64,000 nucleotides of DNA from Leifsonia sp. PS1209. GTDB taxonomy: Bacteria; Actinomycetota; Actinomycetes; Actinomycetales; Microbacteriaceae. Positions 18,227 through 26,093 of this stretch are shown here, piece after piece (position 1 is the stretch's first letter; each line of letters opens with the position of its first letter). The position numbers and the translations under genes are program-made. The notes below the pieces were generated by a model. It was not told where the DNA came from. It did not search any database and saw only the letters and a list, made by a program, of their open reading frames with translations. Where the stretch lies: the NCBI RefSeq assembly GCF_012317045.1, contig NZ_CP051154.1, positions 3,348,001 to 3,412,000 of the forward strand. Reading direction: 5' to 3'.

Positions 18227-20233
18227 CTACGCGGTGGCCGGGCGCGGCTTGCGAACGGGTGCGCGCTTGGGCTTCGACGGCGGCTCGGAGTCGACGCCAC
18301 CGTCCACGGCGCCGGCGTCGATCGGCGCCTTGGCCTTCGGGTAGTCGATCGGGGGGAGGTCGGAGATCGGGCGCTTGTCGCTGGACAGCCACTGCGGGCG
18401 CTCCGGCAGCTTCACCACGTCTTCGAAGATCTCGGCGATCTGGTTGTGGTCGAGCGTCTCCTGCTCAAGGAGGGCGGCAGCGAGCCGGTCGAGCACGGCG
18501 CGGTTTTCGTTGATGACCTGCCAGGCCTCGTCGTGCGCCTTCTCGATCAGGGTGCGCACCTCGGCGTCCACCTGCTCGGCGATGCGCTCCGAGTAGTCGC
18601 GCTGGTGACCCATGTCGCGGCCGAGGAACATCTCGCCGTTGGCCTGGCCGAGCTTGACGGAGCCGATGTCGGCGCTCATGCCGTATTCGGTGACCATCTT
18701 GCGGGCGATGGAGGTGGCCTTCTCGATGTCGTTGGATGCGCCGGTGGTGGGGTCGTGGAACACGATCTCCTCCGCGACACGGCCGCCCATCGCGTATGCG
18801 AGCTGGTCGAGCAGTTCGTTGCGGGTGACCGAGTACTTGTCTTCCAGCGGCATGACCATCGTGTATCCGAGGGCACGGCCACGCGGGAGGATCGTGATCT
18901 TGGTGACGGGGTCGGTGTGACGCATCGCGGCGGCGGCGAGAGCGTGGCCGCCCTCGTGGTACGCCGTGATCAGCTTCTCCTGGTCCTTCATCACGCGGGT
19001 GCGCTTCTGGGGACCGGCGATCACACGGTCGACGGCCTCATCCAGCGCACGGTTGTCGATCAGCTGCGCGTTGGAGCGGGCGGTCAGCAGGGCGGCCTCG
19101 TTGAGCACGTTGGCCAGGTCTGCACCGGTGAAGCCCGGCGTCTTGCGCGCCAGCACTTCGAGGTCGACGGAGGCGGCGAGCGGCTTGCCTCGTCCGTGCA
19201 CCTCGAGGATCTTCTTGCGGCCGACCATGTCGGGGGCGTCGACGCCGATCTGGCGGTCGAAGCGACCGGGGCGCAGCAGCGCAGGGTCGAGGATGTCCGG
19301 ACGGTTGGTGGCCGCGATCAGGATGACGTTGGTCTTCGGGTCGAAGCCGTCCATCTCCACGAGCAGCTGGTTCAGCGTCTGCTCGCGCTCGTCGTGCCCG
19401 CCGCCGAGCCCGGCGCCACGGTGGCGACCCACCGCGTCGATCTCGTCGACGAAGATGATGGCCGGAGCGTTCTCCTTGGCCTGCTGGAACAGGTCGCGCA
19501 CACGGCTCGCGCCGACACCGACGAACATCTCGACGAAGTCCGAACCGGAGATCGAGTAGAACGGCACGCCGGCCTCACCGGCGACGGCGCGGGCGAGAAG
19601 GGTCTTACCCGTTCCTGGAGGGCCGTACAGCAGCACGCCCTTCGGGATGCGGGCGCCGACCGCCTGGAACTTCGCCGGCTCCTTGAGGAAGTCCTTGATC
19701 TCTTCGAGCTCTTCGATGGCCTCGTCGGAGCCTGCCACGTCTTCGAAGGTGACCTTGGGGCTCTCCTTCGTGACGAGCTTGGCCCTGGACTTGCCGAACT
19801 GCATGACCTTGTTGCCGCCGCCCTGCATCCCGGACAGCATGATCCAGAAGAACACGCCGATCAGCAGCACGGGGATGAGGAAGCCGAGCGCGGAGAGCAG
19901 CCAGTTGGGCTGCGGGACCTCGTCGTCGTAGCCCTTCGGCAGGTTGGCGTCGTCGACGGCCTTGACCACGTCGGCGCCGCGCGGCGTGACGTAGTAGAAC
20001 TGCACCTGGCTGCCGAGCGTCTTGTCGGCCGTCTTCAGATTCAGGTCGACGCGGTTCTCACCGTCCACGATCTTCGCGCTCGAGACCTTGTCGTCTTGCA
20101 GGAGCTCGAGGCCCTTCTGCGTCGACACTGCCTTGAAGCCCGACATGGTGATCAGGCTCGAGCCGATCCACACTGCGACGATGGCCAGCACGATGTAGAG
20201 AATCGGCCCGCGGAAGATCTTCTTGACGTTCAT
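18227..20233 (-). CDS. ftsH: ATP-dependent zinc metalloprotease FtsH
   Basis: 668 residues. A membrane-bound AAA+ protease that degrades unassembled or damaged membrane proteins. Two transmembrane helices (about 8-30 and 111-133) flank an extracytoplasmic domain. AAA has Walker A GPPGTGKT (204-211), Walker B IIFVDEID and the [16 protein letters not shown]. The protease site is HEGGH (426-430). The tail is basic and Pro-rich ([14 protein letters not shown]), as in other actinobacterial FtsH. It heads the folate cluster in the typical actinobacterial order. Confidence 0.97.
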   Translation of the reverse strand: MNVKKIFRGPILYIVLAIVAVWIGSSLITMSGFKAVSTQKGLELLQDDKVSSAKIVDGENRVDLNLKTADKTLGSQVQFYYVTPRGADVVKAVDDANLPKGYDDEVPQPNWLLSALGFLIPVLLIGVFFWIMLSGMQGGGNKVMQFGKSRAKLVTKESPKVTFEDVAGSDEAIEELEEIKDFLKEPAKFQAVGARIPKGVLLYGPPGTGKTLLARAVAGEAGVPFYSISGSDFVEMFVGVGASRVRDLFQQAKENAPAIIFVDEIDAVGRHRGAGLGGGHDEREQTLNQLLVEMDGFDPKTNVILIAATNRPDILDPALLRPGRFDRQIGVDAPDMVGRKKILEVHGRGKPLAASVDLEVLARKTPGFTGADLANVLNEAALLTARSNAQLIDNRALDEAVDRVIAGPQKRTRVMKDQEKLITAYHEGGHALAAAAMRHTDPVTKITILPRGRALGYTMVMPLEDKYSVTRNELLDQLAYAMGGRVAEEIVFHDPTTGASNDIEKATSIARKMVTEYGMSADIGSVKLGQANGEMFLGRDMGHQRDYSERIAEQVDAEVRTLIEKAHDEAWQVINENRAVLDRLAAALLEQETLDHNQIAEIFEDVVKLPERPQWLSSDKRPISDLPPIDYPKAKAPIDAGAVDGGVDSEPPSKPKRAPVRKPRPATA

Positions 20234-20329
20234 GGTGCAGCCAGAGTACCGCCACGGGACTGTGCGCCGCCTGCGTGTTCGCTCTGGGCGCGCCGGGCGT
20301 TCAGAACGCCCGTGATCGCCCGGTCGGGA

Positions 20330-20881
20330 TCAGCTGTACACGGAGGGCGCGAGAATGCCGACGCCCCGCAGATTGCGGTACTTCTCCGCGTAGTCGAGGC
20401 CATAGCCGACCACGAACTGGTTCGGGATCTCGAACCCGACGTACTTCACGTCGATCTCGACCCTGGCGGCCTCCGGCTTGCGCAGCAGGGTGCAGATCTC
20501 GATGGACTCCGGGCCGCGCGAGCGCAGGTTGGCCAGCAGCCACGACAGGGTGAGGCCGGAGTCGATGATGTCCTCGACGATCAGAACGGTCTTGCCGTCC
20601 AGGTCGGTGTCCAGGTCTTTCAGGATGCGCACGACCCCGCTCGACGCCGTGCCGGAGCCGTACGAGCTCACGGCCATCCAGTCCATCGTGACCGGGATCT
20701 TCAGCTCGCGCGCCAGGTCGGCCATGACCATGACAGCGCCCTTGAGCACGCCGATCAGGAGGACGTCTTTACCGGCGTAGTCGCGTTCGATCTCGCGGCA
20801 GAGCTCGGCGATACGGGAGCGGATCTGCTCCTCGGTGATGAGAATCTCGGTCAGGTCGTCGTGAACGTCCGTGAGTTCCAT
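20330..20881 (-). CDS. hpt: Hypoxanthine phosphoribosyltransferase
   Basis: 183 residues. It salvages hypoxanthine/guanine with PRPP. The PRPP-binding loop VLIVEDIIDSGLTL, the LLIGVLKGAVMVMADL segment and the C-terminal VGYGLDYAEKYRNL are all conserved. ATG 20881 is chosen over an earlier ATG, which would add a Cys/Ser-rich leader. No clear SD precedes it; AAGGA lies at about -13. It sits 16 nt after tilS, a conserved tilS-hpt-ftsH arrangement. Confidence 0.94.
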   Translation of the reverse strand: MELTDVHDDLTEILITEEQIRSRIAELCREIERDYAGKDVLLIGVLKGAVMVMADLARELKIPVTMDWMAVSSYGSGTASSGVVRILKDLDTDLDGKTVLIVEDIIDSGLTLSWLLANLRSRGPESIEICTLLRKPEAARVEIDVKYVGFEIPNQFVVGYGLDYAEKYRNLRGVGILAPSVYS

Positions 20882-20897
20882 GAGGGAGGTGCTGTCC

Positions 20898-21989
20898 TTA
20901 AGAGTTGGGGGAAAACATGAGCAGCCCGTTCTGCCTGACAACTCTAACGCCTGGGAGGCTGAGCGGACCCTGGCCGTGCCAGTCGGTGATCAGCTCGGCG
21001 ACCGCGAGCGTGTGCGCGCGGCTGAGCGACACCCCGAACTCGGCGGAGACGACCAGCCGGATGATCCTCTGGCGCAGGGCGGCAGGGTCGGCCGCGAGCC
21101 CGCGCACGTCGAGGGCGACCGCTCCGTCGTCGGTCTGGGTCACCAGTTCGAGCGCCCATTCGAGGGCGAGGCCGTCGAGCGCGTCGTCGTCCTCGCGCAG
21201 CTGCTCCGCCGTGCGGGCGAGCGCCTCGGCGATGCCGGGACCCAGCTCCCGTTCGAGCACGGGGAGCACGGTCGAGCGCACCCGCACCCTCGCGTACGAC
21301 GGGTCGGCGTTGTGCGGGTCCTCCCACGGGGTCAGCCCGCTGTCAGCGCAGAAGGCGTGCGTGGTCTCCCTGCGCAGCGCGAGGAACGGGCGCAGCAGTG
21401 TGCCGGTGTCCGCCGCCATGCCCTGCAGGCTGCCCGGGCCAGAGCCGCGTGCGAGCCCGAGCAGGACCGTCTCCGCCTGGTCGTCGAGCGTGTGCGCCAG
21501 CAGGATGCGCTCAGCGCCCGTGGATGCGCGTGCCCGGGAGAACGCGGCGTGGCGGGCGGCACGGGCGGCGGCCTCGGGACCGGAGCTGTCCGCATCCACT
21601 GTCACCGTCTCGACGATCACGGGGTCGAGGCCCAGACCGCGGGCGGTGGTGGCTGCTGCGGCGGCGACGTCGGCAGAGCCAGGCTGCAGACCGTGGTCGA
21701 CGATCACGGCGCCCGCCCGGTATCCGGCGCGCGGCGCCTCGAAGGCGGTCGCTGCCGCGAGGGCGAGCGAGTCCGCTCCCCCGCTCAGGCCGACGAGCAC
21801 CAGCGCGCCGGCGGACAGTGGATGCGGTCGCTCCGGCCCGTGGTCGTCGTGCGCATCCGGGGCTTCGAGCGCCGCCGCCGCTGCCAGTGCGGTGCGCACC
21901 GCACGCCGCGCGTCCGCGATCGGCGGGGTGAGACGGGGGCGGCGTTCGGCGCGGGGCGGTTCGGCGCCTGAAGAACCGTTGAGGTGCAT
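20898..21989 (-). CDS. tilS: tRNA(Ile)-lysidine synthetase
   Basis: 363 residues. It modifies C34 of the CAU-anticodon tRNA-Ile to lysidine. The PP-loop ATPase signature SGGADS is at 69-74. HTLDDQAETVLLGLARGSG and the C-terminal LSLPGVRVVRQNGLLMFSP are typical. The N-terminus is about 60 residues longer than in minimal homologs and Ala/His/Pro-rich. The ATG has no SD, but TAACGT lies 6 nt upstream (22001-21996), the spacing of a leaderless transcript. Confidence 0.93.
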   Translation of the reverse strand: MHLNGSSGAEPPRAERRPRLTPPIADARRAVRTALAAAAALEAPDAHDDHGPERPHPLSAGALVLVGLSGGADSLALAAATAFEAPRAGYRAGAVIVDHGLQPGSADVAAAAATTARGLGLDPVIVETVTVDADSSGPEAAARAARHAAFSRARASTGAERILLAHTLDDQAETVLLGLARGSGPGSLQGMAADTGTLLRPFLALRRETTHAFCADSGLTPWEDPHNADPSYARVRVRSTVLPVLERELGPGIAEALARTAEQLREDDDALDGLALEWALELVTQTDDGAVALDVRGLAADPAALRQRIIRLVVSAEFGVSLSRAHTLAVAELITDWHGQGPLSLPGVRVVRQNGLLMFSPNS

Positions 21990-22033
21990 CCAGTAACGTT
22001 ATTGCAGACTTTTCGACACAAGGAGAGAACACC
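21990..22033. promoter_or_regulatory. Divergent tilS/ppa promoter region
   Basis: 44 nt between the tilS and ppa starts. On the minus strand TAACGT (22001-21996) is 6 nt before the tilS ATG, suggesting a leaderless mRNA. On the plus strand ppa has a clear SD (AAGGAGAG, about 6 nt before the ATG), so its transcript has a leader. The tilS-side box overlaps a palindromic AACGTT. Confidence 0.45.
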
Positions 22034-22525
22034 ATGGCCGAATACGATGCGATCATCGAAATCCCCAAGGGGAGCCGCAACAAGTACGAAGTGGACCACG
22101 AGACCGGCCGGGTGTACCTCGACCGCGTGCTCTACACCGGGTTCGTCTACCCGACCGACTACGGGTTCTTCGAGAACACGCTGGGCCTCGACGGCGACCC
22201 CGTCGACGTGCTCGTGCTGCTCGAGTACCCGGTGTTCCCCGGCGTGGGCATCAAGGTGCGCCCGGTCGGCGTGCTCAACATGAGCGACGAGGCCGGCAGC
22301 GACGCCAAGGTGATCGCCGTGCAGTACAAGGACCCGCGCTGGGCGCACATCCAGGACGTCGATGACATCCCGGAGGGCACCCGCGCCGAGATCCAGCACT
22401 TCTTCGAGCACTACAAGGACCTCGAGGCCGGCAAGTGGGTCAAGGTCGACGGCTGGGGCGACGCCGCAGAGGCGAACGCCATCATCGAGGCGGGCATCGC
22501 CAAGCTCGCCGAAGAGGGCCACTAG
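22034..22525 (+). CDS. ppa: Inorganic pyrophosphatase
   Basis: 163 residues. A cytosolic family I enzyme that hydrolyses pyrophosphate from biosynthesis. The signature DGDPVDVLVLLEYPVFPG contains the metal-binding aspartates. IIEIPKGSRNKYEVD and VYPTDYGFFENT match the family. It is divergent from tilS and is followed by a perfect inverted repeat before the convergent NlpC/P60 gene. Confidence 0.96.
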   Translation: MAEYDAIIEIPKGSRNKYEVDHETGRVYLDRVLYTGFVYPTDYGFFENTLGLDGDPVDVLVLLEYPVFPGVGIKVRPVGVLNMSDEAGSDAKVIAVQYKDPRWAHIQDVDDIPEGTRAEIQHFFEHYKDLEAGKWVKVDGWGDAAEANAIIEAGIAKLAEEGH

Positions 22526-22534
22526 CCCCCACGC

Positions 22535-22597
22535 AATCGAGTCCGGACTTATGCACGCCCGCCGCGGCGTGTCGCGTGCATAAGTCCGGACTCGATT
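22535..22597. repeat. Perfect 24-bp inverted repeat between convergent genes
   Basis: Left arm 22535-22558 (AATCGAGTCCGGACTTATGC + ACGC) and right arm 22574-22597 are exact complements around a 15-nt loop. It lies between the ends of ppa and the NlpC/P60 gene, which converge. It probably works as a bidirectional transcription stop, although only a weak ATTATTTAA follows it on the ppa side. It is unrelated in sequence to the 60-bp palindrome family. Confidence 0.85.
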
Positions 22598-22612
22598 ATT
22601 TAAGGACCGTGG

Positions 22613-23938
22613 TCAGGCGCTGGGGCGGGCGACCTGGTACCAGGGGGAGCCCCAGACGGACTGGATCTTGACGACGTCGCCCTCGGTGGGGGCCGCGATC
22701 ATCATGCCGCCGCCGATGTAGATGCCCACGTGGTAGAAATCGCCGGGAGCGTCGCCCCAGAAGATGAGGTCACCCGCCTGCTTGTCGCTGTACGAGACCA
22801 GCTGGCCGCGGTTGGCAGCGGTGTAGTACTGGTTGTTGACCGAGTGGCTGCCGATGTAGACGCCGGCATACCCGTAGGCCTTCATGGTGAGGCCGGAGCA
22901 GTCGTAGCCGCCAGGGCCCTCTCCGCCGAAGATGTACGGCTTGCCGAGCTGGGCGCGCGCGTAGGCGATCGCCGTGTCGACGACGTTGCCGTTCGGCGGC
23001 GCGACCGGGCCGCCGCCTCCTCCGCCGCTGGGGGCCGTACCGCCGCCACCACCGCCGCCTCCGCCGTTGCCGCCACCTCCGCCGCCGCCGGAGTTCTGCG
23101 CCTGCTCCTGCCGCTGGCGCTCTGCCTCCGCAGCCGCCGCGGCAGCAGCCGCCTGTGCGGCCCTGACCTGCTCACCCTGCAGATACGCGGCCTCGGTCTG
23201 GGTCGACGTGTTCTTCAACGTTGCGAGCTGGGCGACCAGCTCGGTGGACTTGCTCTGCTGGGTGGCGAGCGCCGCCTGGGCCTGCGCCTGCGCATCCTGA
23301 GCGGCCTTGAGCGCGTCGTCGGCCTTCGCGGCCAGCGACTGGCGCTCGGTCTTGGCGACCTTCGCCTGCGCGGTCAGCGACTCCGCGTTGTTCTTGTCTT
23401 TGGTGGCCTGCTCGTAGACGTCCTTCGACTGGGCGGTGAGCTTGCTCATCGTGCCCAGCTGGTAGAGCAGCTTGTCGGCGGCGGAACCGGAACCGCCGCC
23501 CTTCAGCATCAGATCGACGGAGAGGTCGCCGCCGCCGCTCGACTTCGCCAGGTGGGAGGCGAGCAGACCGGCGCGCATCTGCGAGGTCTTGGCCTTCTCC
23601 GCCGCGGCAGACGCCTGCTTCTGCAGGTCGGCTTCCTTCTTGGTGGCCGCCGTCAGAGCGTCCTTCGCCTGGAAGTACGCCTCCGCCGCCTTCTCGGAGG
23701 CGACGCGGGCCGCATCCACCGAGGACTGCAGCCCGGAGATCAACTGGGTGATGTTGTCGATCATCGCCTGCTGGTTCTGGACGTTCGCCTTCGCCTGCTG
23801 CACGTCGTTCCACGACGGGTAGTCGTCTGCGAATGCGGGCGCGGCGATGACGCCGACGGATGCGGTGACCACACCCATGACGCCCGCGCCGATCATGACG
23901 CCGGGGCGAACCCGCGGCCTGTCGTTCTGGCTAGCCAA
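22613..23938 (-). CDS. C40 (NlpC/P60) peptidoglycan endopeptidase, RipA-like
   Basis: 441 residues. An N-terminal signal peptide ends at about APAFA-DD. A long coiled coil (about 40-270, rich in Ala/Lys/Gln) is followed by a Gly-rich linker with runs of Gly near 285-320. The C-terminal NlpC/P60 domain has the catalytic Cys in GYDCSGLTM and the His in FYHVGIYIG. Such enzymes cut peptide stems in septal peptidoglycan. The coiled coil resembles proteins regulated by FtsEX. It overlaps the M23 gene by 8 nt and shares its N-terminal pattern (YPSWNDVQQAKAN here, YPSWQDVQNAKAN there). Confidence 0.92.
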   Translation of the reverse strand: MASQNDRPRVRPGVMIGAGVMGVVTASVGVIAAPAFADDYPSWNDVQQAKANVQNQQAMIDNITQLISGLQSSVDAARVASEKAAEAYFQAKDALTAATKKEADLQKQASAAAEKAKTSQMRAGLLASHLAKSSGGGDLSVDLMLKGGGSGSAADKLLYQLGTMSKLTAQSKDVYEQATKDKNNAESLTAQAKVAKTERQSLAAKADDALKAAQDAQAQAQAALATQQSKSTELVAQLATLKNTSTQTEAAYLQGEQVRAAQAAAAAAAAEAERQRQEQAQNSGGGGGGGNGGGGGGGGGTAPSGGGGGGPVAPPNGNVVDTAIAYARAQLGKPYIFGGEGPGGYDCSGLTMKAYGYAGVYIGSHSVNNQYYTAANRGQLVSYSDKQAGDLIFWGDAPGDFYHVGIYIGGGMMIAAPTEGDVVKIQSVWGSPWYQVARPSA

Positions 23939-25235
23939 GTGGTGCCTGCCTTTCCCTCATGAACGGAATCCCGTCGATCTTCACGCCGCCGAGGCGCACC
24001 TCGAAGTGCAGGTGGCACCCCGTGGATGCGCCGGTCGTGCCGACGCGTGCGATCGGCTGGCCGGCACTGACCGACTGGCCGATGCCGACGAGGATCCCTC
24101 CGTTGCGGATGTGCGCATAACCGGTCTGCACACCGCTTCCGTGGTTGATCAGGACGAAGTTGCCGTACGAGCCGTTGGGGCCCGCGTACTCGACGACGCC
24201 CGGATATGCGGCGTAGATCGGCGAGTTGCATCCCGCGCCGATGTCGATGCCCTGGTGGTATGTGCTGCCGACGCCGCCCGGCGACGGGCGGGAGCCGAAG
24301 CCGTCGGTGATCGGGCCGGCGGCGGGGACGGCCCAGCCCTGCGGGCCGACGTAGCCGCCCGGCAGTCCGCCGGAGCCCTGCGCGGCCGCGGCTGCTGCTG
24401 CCGCCGCGACACCGGCCTCGTAGCCGGCGACGGTCTTGCTGACGGTGTCGCGCAGAGCGGCGAGCTGCGCCTGCATCACGACGATCTGCTTCTGCTGCTC
24501 CGCGAGCTTGTCCTGCGCGGCCTTCGCGGCCTCCGCCGCTGCCTTCAGCGCTGCCTCCGCGGCGATCCGCAGCTTCTCGCGCTCCGCCTTGGCCACGACG
24601 GCCTGCGCGGCGAGCGCTTTCGCGGTGTTCTGAGCGGCCTTGGCGTCGGTGTAGACCCTGTTGGACTGCTCGACCAGCTTCGACATGCTGCCGAGGTCGG
24701 AGAGCAGCTTGTCCGGGCTGGCGCTCGAGGCGCCGTTGCCGCTCAGGAAGAGGTTGGCTGTGAGGTTGCGACCGCCGGTGCGGTACAGCTGGGCAGCGAG
24801 CTTGCCGGCCTGAACGCTTGCGTCGTCCGCCTTCTTCTGGCTCTCGTCCGCCTGCTTCTGGATGAGGTCTGCCTTGATGTTGGCGTCGTCGAACGCGGCC
24901 TCCGCCGCCTGCAGTTCCTCACCGCGCTTGACGGCCTCGGCTTGCGTGGCGGCCACCTCGCCCTTGAGCTGGCTGATGAGCCCGTTGATCCTGTCGACCT
25001 GAGCGGAGGCCGCCCCGGCGTTGGCCTTGGCGTTCTGGACGTCCTGCCAGCTCGGGTACTGGTCCGCGTACGCGGGGGCCGCGACGGCGCCGACCGCGAA
25101 GACGGTCGCGACGCCGATGGCGGCGACGAGGGCGCGCATCCGGTGCCGGATGGAGCCTGGGCGGCCGAGCAGGCCGACGCGCCCGGCGGCGGGGGCTCGT
25201 CGGGGGCTGGGTGAGACCGGTTCAGTGCGCTTCAT
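23931..25235 (-). CDS. M23 family metallopeptidase with coiled coil (EnvC/RipC-like)
   Basis: 434 residues. A basic N-terminus, a signal/transmembrane segment at about 33-57 and a long coiled coil (60-285) precede a C-terminal LytM/M23 domain with zinc ligands in HQGIDIG and in HLHFEV. M23 enzymes are peptidoglycan hydrolases or, when degenerate, activators; the ligands are intact here. It is the upstream partner of the NlpC/P60 gene. ATG 25235 has GAGGAAAC just upstream. Confidence 0.92.
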   Translation of the reverse strand: MKRTEPVSPSPRRAPAAGRVGLLGRPGSIRHRMRALVAAIGVATVFAVGAVAAPAYADQYPSWQDVQNAKANAGAASAQVDRINGLISQLKGEVAATQAEAVKRGEELQAAEAAFDDANIKADLIQKQADESQKKADDASVQAGKLAAQLYRTGGRNLTANLFLSGNGASSASPDKLLSDLGSMSKLVEQSNRVYTDAKAAQNTAKALAAQAVVAKAEREKLRIAAEAALKAAAEAAKAAQDKLAEQQKQIVVMQAQLAALRDTVSKTVAGYEAGVAAAAAAAAAQGSGGLPGGYVGPQGWAVPAAGPITDGFGSRPSPGGVGSTYHQGIDIGAGCNSPIYAAYPGVVEYAGPNGSYGNFVLINHGSGVQTGYAHIRNGGILVGIGQSVSAGQPIARVGTTGASTGCHLHFEVRLGGVKIDGIPFMRERQAPLG

Positions 25236-25662
25236 CGTTTCCTCGAACCCGTTCGCTCGTGCTCGTTTGAGTCACATGAGTCACACGGGTCCCGCTGTCA
25301 ACGTGTGCAACTTTAGCAACAAGCACTCCGGGAGCCCAGGGTCGGTGGGCTGTGGATGCTCGAAGACACGGAGATCGACGGGGGCGGCGCGCGACTGCAC
25401 GGACAGCCCGGGCGGCCGTCGAGAGCGAATCTAACCCGCGATCGAGAGGAAACCGTGACCATTCGCTGGCTGGTCGCGGGATGGTCGCGGGATGGCGGGA
25501 ACGGGCGGAATGCGGGCCGCTTGGTGCGCGCGCGGGCCGGCCCCGTGCATCCCGAACAGCCGGACCCGCCCGGGATGCACGCAGGATTCGCTTTTGCCCG
25601 GGGGTTTCCGTATGCTTGTTCGTCGGTGGTCATCGGAAAGTGAAAGCGATCCGTGACGTTCC
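25236..25662. other. Intergenic region upstream of the hydrolase pair
   Basis: 427 bp without a supported gene. On the minus strand TTGACA (25301-25296) is a possible -35 for the M23 gene, followed by two GTGACTCA-type repeats, but no convincing -10. On the plus strand TATGCT (25611-25616) is a plausible -10 for tRNA-Glu. I see nothing else. Confidence 0.4.
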
Positions 25663-25735
25663 GGCCCCATCGTTTAGCGGCCTAGGACACCGCCCTTTCA
25701 CGGCGGCAGCACGGGTTCGAATCCCGTTGGGGTCA
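25663..25735 (+). tRNA. tRNA-Glu (anticodon TTC)
   Basis: 73 nt. The acceptor stem GGCCCCA pairs with TGGGGTC, and the anticodon stem CCGCC/GGCGG closes the loop CTTTCAC with anticodon TTC. The T-arm has the standard GGTTCGAATCC. The discriminator is A and CCA is not encoded. Confidence 0.97.
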
Positions 25736-25742
25736 CTGTCCG

Positions 25743-25768
25743 TTGAAGGTAACGGCGTCCTATATAAT
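25743..25768 (+). promoter_or_regulatory. Promoter for tRNA-Asp
   Basis: TATAAT at 25763-25768 is a perfect -10 box in otherwise GC-rich DNA, 18 nt upstream of tRNA-Asp. TTGAAG at 25743 is a possible -35, but the 14-nt spacing is short. Confidence 0.5.
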
Positions 25769-25786
25769 TGAATAGCTTCACATTGA

Positions 25787-25863
25787 GGCCCTGTAGCGCA
25801 GTTGGTTAGCGTGCCGCCCTGTCACGGCGGAGGTCGCGGGTTCAAGTCCCGTCAGGGTCGCCA
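25787..25863 (+). tRNA. tRNA-Asp (anticodon GTC)
   Basis: The acceptor stem GGCCCTG pairs with CAGGGTC, and the anticodon loop CTGTCAC has anticodon GTC. The mature body ends with discriminator G at 25860, and CCA is encoded at 25861-25863. Confidence 0.97.
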
Positions 25864-25869
25864 CGACGA

Positions 25870-25895
25870 GAAGCCCTTCCCTTGGGAAGGGCTTC
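25870..25895 (+). terminator. Hairpin terminator after tRNA-Asp
   Basis: A perfect 12-bp stem (GAAGCCCTTCCC and complement) has a TT loop, 6 nt after the encoded CCA. The following T-tract is weak (CGTCT). Confidence 0.6.
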
Positions 25896-25925
25896 CGTCT
25901 AGAGGCGGCATCGGTCGTCTCGAGA

Positions 25926-26001
25926 GGCTCTGTAGCTCAGTTGGTAGAGCGTTCGACTGAAAATCGAAAGGTCACCGGATCGATGCCGGTCGGAGCCACC
26001 A
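25926..26001 (+). tRNA. tRNA-Phe (anticodon GAA), integration target
   Basis: The acceptor stem GGCTCTG pairs with CGGAGCC, and the anticodon stem TTCGA/TCGAA closes CTGAAAA with anticodon GAA. CCA is encoded (25999-26001). The T-loop reads ATCGATG, with A rather than T at position 54. From 25949 to the 3' end, plus 5 nt, the sequence is duplicated at 37347-37404. The integrative element has therefore inserted here while keeping the gene intact. Confidence 0.96.
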
Positions 26002-26006
26002 GAGAA
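25949..26006 (+). other. attL: 58-bp core repeat in tRNA-Phe
   Basis: An exact 58-bp direct repeat of 37347-37404. It starts at the 5' edge of the anticodon stem and runs 5 nt past the encoded CCA, the usual core for tyrosine integrases that recombine near the anticodon loop. Confidence 0.93.
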
Positions 26007-26007
26007 T

Positions 26008-26041
26008 AACCCCCGGACTCATGCGGAATCCGGGGGTTTTT
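26008..26041 (+). terminator. Element-borne terminator after tRNA-Phe
   Basis: Stem CCCCCGGA with TCCGGGGG, then TTTTT. It lies just outside the duplicated core, so it came with the element and replaces the tRNA's original terminator, which is now at 37405-37430. It may also serve the integrase 3' side. Confidence 0.75.
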
Positions 26042-26073
26042 CGATTGTTGGCCGAGGCCGTCGAAGTAGCGTT

Positions 26074-26093
26074 TGACTACATTTTGACTACAA
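26074..26093. repeat. Integrase arm-type site, left
   Basis: TGACTACATTTTGACTACAA, two TTGACTACA-like units 12 bp apart, overlapping the 3' end of the integrase gene. An exact copy lies near the other end of the element at 37231-37250. The position and pairing fit arm-type binding sites of a tyrosine integrase. Confidence 0.65.

Noticed and set aside
20295..20311. Terminator between hpt and ftsH (GGGCGTT-CAG-AACGCCC)
   Set aside because: No T-tract on either side and it lies within a conserved cluster; at most an attenuating hairpin.
16799..20920. Open frame of more than 1300 codons on the plus strand
   Set aside because: Antisense to folP, folE, ftsH and hpt, which are all certain. Long open antisense frames arise from high GC; the translation is low-complexity Val/Leu/Asp/Arg-rich without domains.
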